Below, in pieces: positions 45,630 through 56,759 of a DNA stretch of 64,000 nucleotides (within the stretch, counting starts at the first letter, position 1; each line of letters opens with the position of its first letter). The stretch is from Isoetes taiwanensis (Eukaryota > Streptophyta > Lycopodiopsida > Isoetales > Isoetaceae). The stretch covers positions 7,167,253 through 7,231,252 of the forward strand of contig JAJEKV010000017.1 of assembly GCA_021234155.1 (NCBI GenBank), given 5' to 3'. Position numbers and translations under genes: made by a program. The notes under the pieces are model-generated. The model did not search any database. It was not told where the DNA came from and worked only from the letters and a program-made list of their open reading frames with translations.

Positions 45630-47275
45630 TGTGACGTTCCAGGGGAATATACGCTATGAATACGTATATTCCTGGACCCGTCACTATACAAGTCTATCTT
45701 CATAGCCTTGTATACCATAGATTGTGGCACTAGGGGGGCATGACTAAGTTATTCATATAACTTAGCCAACCTTAGGTTAAGACCATTTTCCACGTGGCCT
45801 TAACCTATTGGGCAACCGCCACACGAGACTCACCCGATTGGTGCCACGTGGCATCCTAGGTGGACCTAACTTATATAGGCTGGAACCCTAACCCTAGGCC
45901 TCTTTCCAGCCCTAGCACCCAGAGAGACTCACCTACTGCTCGAAACCCTCGTTTCAACATCGCTTGTCTTGTGGCATAGATCAAAAGAGCAGCCCGGTAG
46001 GGGTAGACTTCGTTCTTGGAGCAAGAGCAGCATCATCAGTGAGTCAAGACCATGGAGGCACACCTGACGGAGGGAGAGCATCAGAGAGCAGGTATGTAGG
46101 GTAGTAGTTGTGATAGCTCATCTGGAATTAGCATTCCAGATGTGCTAGTATCTTGTATCTAGAGTAGAGCCATCCTAGAACCCATATTCAACATCTTGAA
46201 CCCTAATCAATGAACCCTAACCCTTAGTTAGGTTGTATGATTAGGTTAAGATGTTCTTCTTATGATTATTCTCATGATATGATGATTATGTGATGATGGT
46301 TGATCATGTTTGCTCCTCTTGTATTGGGAAGGGGGGTAGAGACCTAGGGCCATATGTAGTATGCTCCTAGAGTAGATCCCTTAGTTCCTATTAGATGCGG
46401 CCTGTGCATAGGAACCCACCGGGCTATGGAGGCTATGATGTGACTCAGCACTACACAACGGGGCTAGAGGCAATGCGGAGGGAGGATCCCTGCCGAGTGG
46501 GGGCTACGGGGGATCCCATAGTGGGCTAGGCTTATGGTGGGTCACTTAGGTGGGGCGAGCATGGGTCCGACACCTCCCGGGGGCGATGGTGTCGCCGCCT
46601 CTCAAGAGTTGCAAGTGTCAGCTTTGGCTCTTGTTTTGGGGGTTCACTCGGCACGAATCGTGTGTCGCCACGATTCTCTAGTCGCCCGAGGAGCCTCTAG
46701 ACCCCGGGAAGGGGAGATGCAACCCTTCCTGCCTCGACGGACCAGGGAGATGCATCCTGGAGTAGTCCCGATGGGTGATGCCATGGGATTGCGTATCCGG
46801 AAGGCTAGAGTCATGCCAGAGCCTGATTGAGCCCATCTGCAAAGTATGCACAGGAGGGGCGGATGGAGTGGTCAACCCTAGCCATTGTCTTATGCCAGCC
46901 CCGCCATTGTTATGACTCGGTCTGCTCTATCTTGAGGCCTATCCAGTCAGTCGACTACCCTATGTGTCAGAGCCACGGGTAGGAGCTCTCATGTTTTATG
47001 GTTGATGATTATGTTCTTTGCATCTATGGGTATGCGGTTGAGCTACCCTCGGGGTAGTATATTGTATTGTATTGCTAGTTCTGACGTGTTTATGCTTCCG
47101 CTGTGATAGGAGCCCATAGGGGAAGGGCGCGCAAGACACCTTCGTGTCCCCTTCCCGCACTACGGAGGTTCCAGAGTGCGGGATAGACGGAGGGCCTGTG
47201 CGGTTGTTGAGCCGGACGGGGGATTTCCTGCCGAGTGTACGGCCGGGGGCCGTATGTTTAGCAGGGAGCGTCACA
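45630..47275 (+). repeat. 3' LTR
   Basis: Begins TGTGACGTTCC and ends CGTCACA. Collinear with the 5' LTR throughout; AT-rich blocks are essentially identical, and mismatches and 1-3 base indels gather at C/G-rich words. Confidence 0.9.
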
Positions 47276-47280
47276 CCTAC
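47276..47280. repeat. Right 5-bp target-site duplication (CCTAC)
   Basis: Matches CCTAC at 19363-19367, confirming that both LTRs belong to one insertion. Confidence 0.8.
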
Positions 47281-47985
47281 CACTATGGGCCAATAAATCC
47301 CTCAATCACACATCTTAAATAGAAAGTTTTCAACTCACGAGCGTGTTTTAACGGTCTTTCCTCAAAAGGATACATGCATACGTACAGTGAAAAGCTCTAT
47401 ATTATAGCCCAACTTTTAATGATGGTAGGTTGGAAAATGGCCCTCCCAAGGTTATCAAAGTATTGGAAATAGAAACTTACAACTCTTATGGAACTACACT
47501 GCTTTGAAACCTCACAAATAGAAGCATTTATTTTTACCCTTGGTCCGGCAAGTCTTCCAGAGAAATTTTCCCCTGTTCCGGCACAAAGAAAGAGAGCTGG
47601 TCAAGCGCTTGGTTGCATTGCAGCAAATACTTCATTTCATATAAGCCATCAGTTTGAGCATTTCGATTTTAAGGATGGTAGATACTTTTTTACATTTAAC
47701 AGTACTTCCCCCTTCTAATGAAATTTCCCATCATCTTAATACATGCGGGTCAAATAAGCGCCTTGACTATAGAAGACGTCAACTAAAATATATTGTTGTG
47801 ACTCACGGGAGGAGGAAGGCGCTTCACACTTGTTGTAAACCGGGGCTTCTTAAAAGTTGTCTTGAGCAATCGCATCTCAATTTCTATGCCTAATCAAGGT
47901 AGTTTGAAATGTTAATCTTTCATCATTTTGGTTTACGCCTTTTTGCACCGGGATCACGATAATTTGGTTTCTGCATTTTTGCAGC
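47281..47985. other. Flanking sequence with a partial PPR-related block
   Basis: 47810-47892 (GRRKALHTCCKPGLL, then HLNFYA and stop) is related to the end of the fragment at 47986-48141 (EKIIHACSKEGLS, HLNFYV and stop). The two look like duplicated pieces of one gene. Confidence 0.45.
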
Positions 47986-48141
47986 CAGGATGCTATGCAA
48001 TTGTTCCAGAAAATTATTAGAGAGGGCATGGCTCCAGATGTTGTCAGTAATATTGATGCTTGTGACTCTAGAAAAGAGAAGATAATTCATGCTTGTAGTA
48101 AAGAAGGGCTGAGCAATGCGCATCTCAATTTCTATGTCTAA
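47986..48141 (+). pseudogene. Pentatricopeptide-repeat (PPR) gene fragment
   Basis: After a TTTTTGCAG acceptor the frame reads DAMQLFQKIIREGMAPDVVS, the core of one PPR motif (helix pair with the PDVV turn). It then diverges to KIIHACSKEGLSNAHLNFYV and a stop. PPR proteins bind organelle RNAs. One repeat is not a gene, so this is a fragment. Confidence 0.6.
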
Positions 48142-49637
48142 TGCAGTAGTTTGAAAGGTGGGTATCAGATCTTTCTCTAGATGATGGAGAGGAATGTGAG
48201 TCGTAGGCCATAAAAGTCATGGAAAAGGTTTTTTACTGCAAAGAAGCTCTTAGGTCTATAGTGCAAGTTGAAGGCTTGAGGTTAACTTCATCAGTATCAT
48301 TGGATGCACATGCTATTTTTGCAACATTGGAAAATGGAAGAGGATTCCATGCTCTAATGCCTCACATGAACCGGGCATGTTTGCTTAGTTATGGTAGTTC
48401 AGAGGGTGATATGCTCATAAGAAACTTTACAGCATAAAGTGCGTGTTTTTTAAAGATGTCGAAAGATATTGCTATCTGACCATTTGAAGTCATTCCCGGT
48501 ATGTCTGAAACCAGAAGACTTAGAGAGAATCCTTTTCTTTGCCCATAATGAAGAAACAAAGTTCCATTGTTATCTCAGGCCTGTTACTACACAATGGCTG
48601 CTTTATGCCTGACTTCTCTTAAAGTCTTCTAGCCAAAGGGAGTTCTCCCATTGAAAAAGACTTGCAAATCTTTTCTCGCTGATTCTTATGCATGCAGTCA
48701 TGAATTTATATTGCCTATACCTTCTTGAGGAGAAATAAAACAAACTTCTGTAAATAGAGAACAGTTTATCTGAAATGCATAATTGAAGGATTTAACAGCT
48801 TTGGTTCAGCATGGAGAGATGTTAGTCCCATCCACTACACTGGGCCTTCAGAAATCCTTCTTAAAATGAGCAGCAGTTGGGATCAGATCAATCCAACTTG
48901 CTTGTCTAAGTTCATGGTCCTCTGTGCAAGCTCTAAGATAGATATCAATCAATCACAGTTCATGCTAGTGACTTGTGCTTGGCTTTGCTTGGCTTGAGCA
49001 ATTGTGCCATGATGCAAATGGATGGGAGTATAGAAGCAAATGAAGATCTATGATTTCACTACTCATTCATCTCAAATGTGCAACTACTTGCTTTAGAACG
49101 TATTATCACTTGATGCCATACAGTTTGAAGTAGAGTTTGAATCTTATGGAACGGGGTCGCGTAAATTCTTTTCTTCCTCTAAACCCAACGGGTGAAGCCT
49201 CTTCTTCAACTGGTCTTTTTTACCTTGGCTATGGCTTAGAAGAAGTTGATTTCATCCACTTTTCCTTATTTCGATATCCTCATCATGAAAGAGGTATCTA
49301 TGCTTTTCTTATTCTGATTAGTGGCTTTGGTAACTCTAATTCATGAAAACCCCCTTTGGGTGCATCATCTATCTTCAGAAGGTATTTTTGGACCTACATC
49401 TTTGGCATTCTAGTTGAATACAAAGTTATGGGATCTAGAGGGAATGGATTCAAATGGAGGTGCAATTTTTTGTCTAGTGCACCAAATATGTGCAGTAAGC
49501 TCTGGTATTGTGGCTTCGAAGCCAAAGAAATCTTTAGCAAATTTGGCAGGACTCATGCACTCATGCTGCAAAGGTCATGAAAATTATGAACATGGTATCA
49601 AATGATCAATTTATAAGAGCATGGTCTATATTTTTCG
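48142..49637. other. Mostly non-coding; block related to 19215-19360
   Basis: 48482-48640 resembles the sequence just left of the retrotransposon (TTTGAAGTCATTCCC, ACAATGGCTGCTTTA). A + frame at 48219-48437 (ALRSIVQVEGLRLTSSVSLD) and another at 49137-49346 look weakly protein-like but are unassigned. Confidence 0.4.
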
Positions 49638-50543
49638 CACGTTTGCACAAACACAAGTTGACACTTTAAAGCAATTTTAGAGCGTCCACGTTGCTGCCAA
49701 CTAGGACTTTTGTTCACGTGGATGCATCTACAATCCTTGGATTTAATCTACGGTGAGAGAAATTCGTGGAAATTCCAGCCTGTTCATTCTTTTTACTTCT
49801 TTTCTGTGCGTGGCGGTTCAACGGCTTGAGCAAATAGGCTATGGCAAACGGAGGATGGATCAGCAGCTATGGAAACAGGTAGCGGCGGCTTGTGCAACTA
49901 AGCTATGGCAAATAGAGGATGGATCAGCGGCTATGGAAACAGGCAAATCTATGGTGCTCTTTGATTTTCTTTGAGTTTTTTTAGATGGTGGAAGCACAGC
50001 TATGGCGAACAGATATATAGGGCTTGGTGGATAGGACAGAGTTTTGTTCCTTCGTGTTCTCTCTTTCTTTTACAGATTCGGCAGCAGGGCACTTCGGGCT
50101 GCAGCTGCTTTCTCTGGCCCTTTCCTAAACCTCGAATCCAGTTTTCCATGTCTTCGTACCGTTTCTTCGTTAAATAAATGTTTGCAGGTATTAAATGGAG
50201 CAGATCCGGTAGTTTTTTTCTTCCCATCCGGTGGCCTGCTTCAATAATGGCTCCCCATGTTCGAGCTCAGGAACCAAACCTTCTTTCTCTTTTCCACTGC
50301 AGCTCTGAAAAGACATGCACCAACATATTTTTGGTACAGAATTTTTGCTGTGGTCAAAGTTTCTGTTCAATCCCCTGTTTCTTGTTTCTGTTAGAGAAGT
50401 GATTTTTGCTTTAATACAAGGAATCATGCATTTGAGTGATTTCGGATTATGTGTTTGGATCCAGAAGGAAAAAAAGGGTTCTTGGGTTGTTGCTTCAGAT
50501 TCTTCTTTAGGTTAGGGCTTCAGATTCTTGAAAAAAAAAATAG
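49638..50543. repeat. Duplicated segment, copy B (partner at 18254-19131)
   Basis: Starts CACGTTTGCACAAACACAAG and ends at a poly-A run plus TAG, like copy A. It carries extra GCAG/CAG triplet-like insertions where copy A has CG or GC. Confidence 0.8.
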
Positions 50544-50702
50544 TGGGCAGTTTGGAAAGGAGCTTTTGGCTATGGCGGATGCATGATTGTTCTCTCTTTT
50601 CAGGGTGCTTTGAGTATAATAAAAGAAAAGAAACCAACCAAAGGCTTCGATCAGGCTCAGAGTTGTGTGTGCCAACAGGTGGGAAAGCCATAGAAACAGG
50701 AG

Positions 50703-51044
50703 ATGCAAGTTGGATACATTGCTTCAGTCCAGTTCGGAGCAAGTGCACCTTTCCAATTGCAAACCGTTTCTTATTTTGGAAAAATGGCTTACCAAAAAGA
50801 ACATCTTTTGTCTATCTTAGTGGAAGATCAGATTCTCAGATCATTCGACCGGAGGATTATGGCACCAGGCTATATCGAATGTCTCCAAAACATAGATCTC
50901 AGACATCTAAAAGTTAGGGTGGTTGGGTCTAGAAAGCAGCGATGCAAATGTTGTTTTGACAAAGTCAATGCGAGAACTAACATTTCCAGTTCTAATGATT
51001 CTGGCTATAGCAGAAATCCAAAGCTCAAGAAACTATGGAGGTGA
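50703..51044 (+). other. Unrecognised 113-codon reading frame
   Basis: Starts MQVGYIASVQFGASAPFQLQ and continues with MAYQKEHLLSILVEDQILRS and a basic, Cys-containing end (KQRCKCCFDKVNARTNISSS). It reads like protein rather than chance, but I recognise no family. It follows copy B of the duplicated segment directly; copy A lacks it. Confidence 0.35.
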
Positions 51045-52231
51045 GTTTGCAGGAGTTTGGCAACATTCCAGCAAGCGCAAATTCCAGCATATGCAGACCT
51101 AATAGCAATCACATCTTAGCAGGGAATAATGGTGAGAATCCTGTCACATTTTACTAGGAAGCCCTGAATGCTCAGTGGAGAATTGCTTAATAAATAAATG
51201 AGTTAGTTTATGCCTAAGATCCTTAGTTTTTAGTAATGACTTGATCATTTTGACTGTCTGAATGTTACATGTCTCTTAAATGCCGAATCTTTTGTTTTTC
51301 GACATTATTATTCAGTTGAATAAGTCTCTCTAATGTGCTTAGGCATCGAATTATTTAGATCCTATAATTTCCATTCTAAGAGGCTTTAAAATGTAACACT
51401 TGAATGTCTTTATTTGTAGTGATAAAGGCAATCTATTTGTCCTTCAAATGGTTGATCGAAGCTATAGAATTCCATTATCAAAGTAAGCTCATAATTAATG
51501 GAATATGCCATAAGCAAACAAGGGACATCCACATCTTTAATGATTTGAGCTATATAAAACGTAATGGTTAATGTTGTGAAAAATGATAATGATACTATAG
51601 AAAGAAAAAAATAATTACAACAAGGGCTACTTGAAAAATAGTAAATCTCTACGATACAGGTATACAAGGAAGCCAAGAAAAAACAAAGGCCCTACAATTT
51701 GCAGAAGAACAAACACAAGGACATGCACACGTAGGAGGAATATGAAAATAATACCAAAAACAAAATGATCATATATAAATTGCAAAGAACCAAGACAGTG
51801 CTTGGCGATTCATAACTAGATTAAATAATGTAAACACTAGAACAAACGAGGTGCTAATGTTTCTAAGAAAGTAGAATATATAGGGGATTCTTATCATTGA
51901 TTTTATTTTCTGGATCTATGGCTTGTAGCTTTTTTTGCAAAAGGCTTTTGCACATTTGTTTTCAGTCCATGCAAAAGGTTTCTTTGCAAATCTGAATTAA
52001 GTCTACTCTTTTGCTTCAAGCATTCTCTTCAAGAAACTATAGCATTAAAAAATTACACTTATAAAGTGAATACAGGTTTAAAAATAAGCCAAAAAAGCAT
52101 AGCTCCTCAATGTGTGGATAAGCCTAGAAGCTCGAACTGCATTGTATAATCGTATTTGATTTTATATTATAAAACACCACCCACACCATATCCTACAATT
52201 TGCTATGCAAAGTAATCAAACGTGCTTTTGA
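51045..52231. other. Non-coding stretch, nothing recognised
   Basis: AT-rich spacer between the unrecognised frame and the Helitron. I looked for a CTRR end with a hairpin and found only the CTAG next to the poly-T run. Confidence 0.4.
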
Positions 52232-52235
52232 CTAG

Positions 52236-52262
52236 TTTTTTTTTTTTTTTTTTTTTTTTTTT
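52236..52262. repeat. Poly-T run of 27 (poly-A in Helitron direction)
   Basis: Uninterrupted run, 11 bases downstream of the helicase stop codon on the - strand. Confidence 0.95.
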
Positions 52263-52273
52263 GCGTACCTGAT

Positions 52274-54475
52274 TCACGGTAAGAGTTCCTTGTAGACAAC
52301 ATTTGTTGTAGTCCGTGTTAAGTTATCGGCATGTAGGAGGATTAGGACATCTTCTTTTTTTCGTACACGTGTAAGTGCTGCATACAATTGTCCGTGCGCG
52401 AAAACTTCAGTTCGTAGATCTAGGACTATTTTGTCAAGTGTGAGTCCTAGGCAGCTATTGAATGTTGTTGAGTATGCTGGGCGTAATGGGAGTTGTCTTC
52501 GATGGATTGTCCATGGACGGTCGTCTGGTTGAGTGAAGAAGTCAACTCGGGAGATAGGATGAATATTTCCTTGATGTTGCGGTTCGTCTGTAAGCAACTT
52601 TATAGTAACAAATCTATTATGTGTTGAGCATACCATTACTCTTGCATTTTTGACCAATCCTCTATCTCTGTCGAGGGTTTTTGTGAGATGGCATATTGTG
52701 TTTGGTTTTAACTGAAGTTCGTGTTGTGGGAGTGCTGGATGATTGTAACCATTAAGGAAGTCTGTTGTTGCCATTGGATGGTCCTCTATAAGTTGGTCGT
52801 TCTCCGTAAGTCTATCAACACTAAAATAGCTTTTTGAATGTCCTGGAAGCATTTGTAGGATGCAATTGTTGAATGCGTCGACTGTAATGTTTTTAGGAGA
52901 TAAGAATGCTCTTTTTTCACAAATTTCTGGTTTGCTAAGTATGGTTTGGTCATAGAGAAAGTCAATGGTGTCTTGAATGGTAACAGTTGTTTTGAATAGT
53001 GTCAATGGGATGTTTTCAAGTAGGTTACCTTCGCCGATGGCATCGACAAAACGTATGAGTTCAGTGTCCGCAGCATTTCTTATCGGTTCGTTCAGTTCTA
53101 ATACATCAAAGTGATTCCATAGAGGTGAAGATATAATGGAAGCATTTATTGTTGCGGTCTTTCCTGCTTTTTTTACGATGGGTGCTCCTGCTGCAATGAA
53201 TAATTTTCCTCCGAAAGGTAGGCTTGTGTTTGTGATTTTTTGTAGAAGTACGTCAACTGCTTCTATAACTGCTCTGTTTGCCATTGGAAATTCATCCCAT
53301 ATGATAGCTCTAGCTTCTTTGATCAGTAATGCTCTTGGGGACTGTGAATCGAGTAGAGAATGGAGGTTGATATTATTTTCTACAACAGGTATTTGAAATA
53401 GCGAGTGTGCAGTTCTTCCACTAGGGTATAGTAATGATGCTAGTGCTGTTGTTGCACAGGGAAGCACTATTTGTCTTAGTCCTCGTATGTGTAAGGAGAA
53501 AGTGTTAAGCACATATGTTTTTCCAGTGCCTGCCTTACCATAGATGAAGAGTGGTTTAAGTTGACGATTGTTATTGAGGATATTTTGCATTTCAACGTAG
53601 ACGGATGTTTGATTTGGTTTCATGTTTTGAAACATAATGGAGCTTTTGGCAAGGTATTCTTCGCTATGGGGGAATTTTGCGAGCTCGTTTTGGACGTCTC
53701 TACATGGTATTTGGCAAGCGGGTAGACCAAATGCTGCAGTGCTAGTTGCATGTTGTATTAAGATGTTATTGATAGCTAGCAGTGTCTCGTTGGTTGCAGC
53801 AGACTTATCTCCTTGGTACTGATCAAGGAAGTCAAATGCCATTTGCTGTTGGAAGGTTTCCCATAGTTGCAAGGCTGGCCCACCGTCAAGTATGAGAAGT
53901 GCAAATAAGAATCTGAGTTGTGGTGGGGTTTGAAGATACGATATTGCCTCTTCCATTGTTTTGATTGCTTCAGTTGCTGGCGCAATCAAGCCCATAGCTT
54001 GAGCTGTTTCTTGGTATGTTTTGTAGTGTTGACCGTCGTGGATTTTGAGTTCTTCCCAAGAATGTTCAGGTTTGTGGAGAAGGATGATTCTTAAGTAGAA
54101 TGGTTCTCCAACATTTGGGAGCAGTAAGCGTATTCTGCAGATAAGTTGTCCTTTTGATCTTTTATGGACAATATTTTGTGTTGCGCCTAGATATTGATGT
54201 TCGAGTTGATCAGATGACTGTAATATGGTGCCTGGTTTATAGCTGCTAAATGTGTAATGCTCGTTGTAATCGACGTAGGTGATTGAATCAAACTCAGGGG
54301 CGAGTGGACGTAGAAAGTATCTATCTAATATCGAGATTCCAACATTTGTCATGGATGTTTTTGCAAACTGTAGCCTATTTTGTCCTTGGAGATGTAAAGG
54401 AAGACATTTGACTGATGGATGTTTTTCAGTCATATGATATGACATGATTCTCCATCCTGCTTCCATGGAGGACAA
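52274..54475 (-). pseudogene. Helitron PIF1-like helicase (733 open codons)
   Basis: Long open frame. The first Met shown is internal to the polyprotein, since RYLSSMEAGWRIM continues from Rep in another frame. Walker A is GKAGTGKT and Walker B is IIWDEFPMANR. FGGKLFIAAGAPIVKKAGK lies where family members carry the GDFRQ box; the flanks are kept but DFRQ is absent, as if about five codons were deleted in frame. The motif V region NSCLGLT differs from the usual NKSQGQT by loss of both Gln. LRTEVFAHGQLYAALTRVRK is the conserved C-terminal block. The enzyme would unwind DNA during rolling-circle transposition, but the motif changes make activity doubtful. Confidence 0.85.
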
Positions 54476-55180
54476 ATAGCGTGTAGAAGTCTTGAATTTC
54501 GGTCCTTTGTTGCGATTGAGGCCTATTGGGTTGATCTGTAGCTTGATGTGTTATATTAGACATGTTAAGTGTTGATGATGATGGTTTATGGTCGACGTTG
54601 ATGTGAAATCGAGTGGTGTCGAGACCTTTATAGATATATCCATAAAGATATGCAAATATATGGACTGTTGATGCAATGTCCGCGTACATGTGACAGTCCA
54701 TCTCTTGTAATAAGAATGGAATATATGGAACGACATTCACGTCTGCCTCCGTTCGTCTTCTGTATTGCACATATCCTTTTTCGTCTATATATGTTGTTGG
54801 ATTTATAGGCTTTGGATAATGATAACAGCATCTATTATTATCTTTTAAGCATCGTTTTGTATGTCTATGGATCATATATTTTTCCACTTGCGCTCGCAAT
54901 ATTGGATCTGTTGGTAGTTCTGCGCAAATGAGCTGGTCAATCATATTGATAGGGATATCATGCTCAGTTTTCACAACAATATGGGCATGTGGGAGTCCTC
55001 TTTTTTGGAATTCGATGACATGCATCATGTAAGATAGTGGACCTAAAAAGTTGCGGATAAGATTCTTTGTGTATTGGACTCGTTCATGACATGCTCGAAC
55101 GACAATGATTGGAATGTCTGATGCATTTTGTCCAGGCATTAATTTAGACTTTATTTCTGGCCATGCAGGATTTCATGGTT
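54476..55180 (-). pseudogene. Helitron Rep (HUH endonuclease) domain
   Basis: The frame begins after a frameshift near 55180 (NPAWPEIKSKLMPGQNASD restores the expected order). HUH motif: EFQKRGLPHAHIVVKTEHDI, with the two metal-binding His. Then RCCYHYPKPINPTTYIDEKG, and the Tyr motif FAYLYGYIYKGLD, with two Tyr four residues apart as in Y2 Rep proteins; the usual Lys between them is Gly. A second frameshift near 54500 separates it from the helicase frame. Rep would nick and rejoin element ends. Confidence 0.8.
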
Positions 55181-56526
55181 ATAAATAAAGTTGGCTTTCC
55201 TTTTACTCTTGCAAGTGCAAATGCGTCGGCTACTTGAACAGTACACCATCGCTTGCAACCTAAAAAGGAAGCAGGCAGTATTTCACGTCGAGCAATCTCA
55301 TCTTCGTCATCAATGAAGTCTTCTTCGTGTTGCGTTAGATTACGTCTGTATCATTCTGTTGCAATATAATTGAGTCGTTCCTCTTCTACTCTCGAGTACA
55401 TGTCCACAAGATATTCATTGCAGAGTCTGCCCAATAGTAAGAAGCGGTGTTCGTGCAATAGTCTGGTTCGGTACCAATCTATTTGAGACAGTTTATGCTC
55501 GTTGTGTGGATACCACCCTAGCGTTCCATGTGGAAAGAACAACGGATATTGAAGTGTTTCATATGTAGGGTCAAGGATTGGTTTGTGTTCACTTCGCATC
55601 CAAATTGCTGCACTTCTTGGTTTGATTGTGATACTATCATTGGCATGCATTATGCCGGCAATCTCACCTGATGATGTTGGATCTGCAAGCGTCAGTGTTG
55701 CGGGTGAAGCGTGCAACTCCTTGACCGTTCGCAACTCTTTGATGTAAGGATTAATAGCATCTAGTGTCGTAGCAACTTGCATGATCCAAGGAGCCGGTAT
55801 CTGTCTCTCAGCAGCGATTACATATCGGTGAGTATCGTCGAATATGTACCAATGCAGGGTATTATTTGGCTCATTTGCGGATAGGAGACGATGGTATGTT
55901 CGGCCCATGATTGCAAGAGCTGATGGTGTTTTTAAGGTGACAAAGTCGCCTTTAACACCAAGTGCAGTGAAACAGAATAGGTTGTTAATCACTCGTGAGT
56001 TTATAGCAAATTTGTGCATTGAATATAGGTCCTCTAACTGGTGTGGAAGTTGCTCAAGAGGTGGGAGCAAGCGACGACCATTATTGCAACAAAAAGTAGG
56101 ACTCTCGCTGTTTAAGAGTTGAATATGACATATTTCACATGTCTTATTCCATTTTCAAGGTTCATGATCTATGGGTCTCAGGCGGTGTTCCATTTTCTTG
56201 AGTTGGGCTTGCCAATGATCAGTCGATCTTGATGGAGTGAGAATCAGAGAACTTGAAGGTTGCCTTTGTTGTTCCATGGGGATTTCATTTGTAATGACAA
56301 TCCCCATGGAACTTGTCTGATTAGATAAAGACATATTGTTCTTTGGTTCATCAAACATCTGTCTGTCAGCCGTTCGAGGTGCGTTGGTCTTTAGTCTCTT
56401 TCGAGCTTGATAATTTCTTTGGCGTTCACGACGGTAAAGGATTTTATTTATCTGCGCATCAGTAAGATGTTCAGAATTTGGCTCAGGTAGAGAGGGTTTA
56501 TTATTTCTATAGTAAAAGTACATCAT
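55181..56526 (-). pseudogene. Helitron N-terminal region, two nonsense codons
   Basis: Reads DAQINKILYRRERQRNYQAR, then an in-frame TGA (56155-56157), then WNKTCEICHIQLL and TFCCNNGRRLLPPLEQLPHQ, a Cys zinc-finger-like block typical of plant Helitron proteins. It continues through MHANDSITIKPRSAAIWMRS and YPLFFPHGTLGWYPHN to another in-frame TGA near 55351, after which the same frame resumes (GCKRWCTVQVADAFALARVK, GKPTLFIT). Two single-codon stops in otherwise conserved sequence suggest recent decay or consensus error. Confidence 0.75.
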
Positions 56527-56759
56527 CTAATTTAATAAAAGAATGTAAACGAAACAAAAAAAAAAAAAATATCAATCCTATACTATTCCACTAATATAAT
56601 GTTTTTCTGCACTATTGATAGAACTAATGTTTTTCTGCACTATTGATAGAACGAATTAATAATGGAACTGGCTACTCAAAAAGATCCTTTATAATTCTAT
56701 AAATGAATTAAAATTTTGAGTATAGCCTAGATTCAGATTCAAATGTTGGTACTCACCTT

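Larger units (their letters stand above)
19368..47275 (+). mobile_element. Ty3/gypsy chromodomain LTR retrotransposon with nested insertions
   Basis: Two LTRs of about 1.64 kb (19368-21009 and 45630-47275) begin TGTGACGTTCC and end CGTCACA (CGTCATA in the 5' copy), flanked by CCTAC. A primer-binding site follows the 5' LTR and a purine tract precedes the 3' LTR. Domain order RT - integrase - integrase C-terminus - chromodomain is the Ty3/gypsy order (40.4-44.75 kb). Every domain carries stops and frameshifts. The internal region is interrupted by about 17 kb of unrelated DNA (about 22.3-39.5 kb), so the element has been nested into repeatedly since insertion. Confidence 0.9.
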
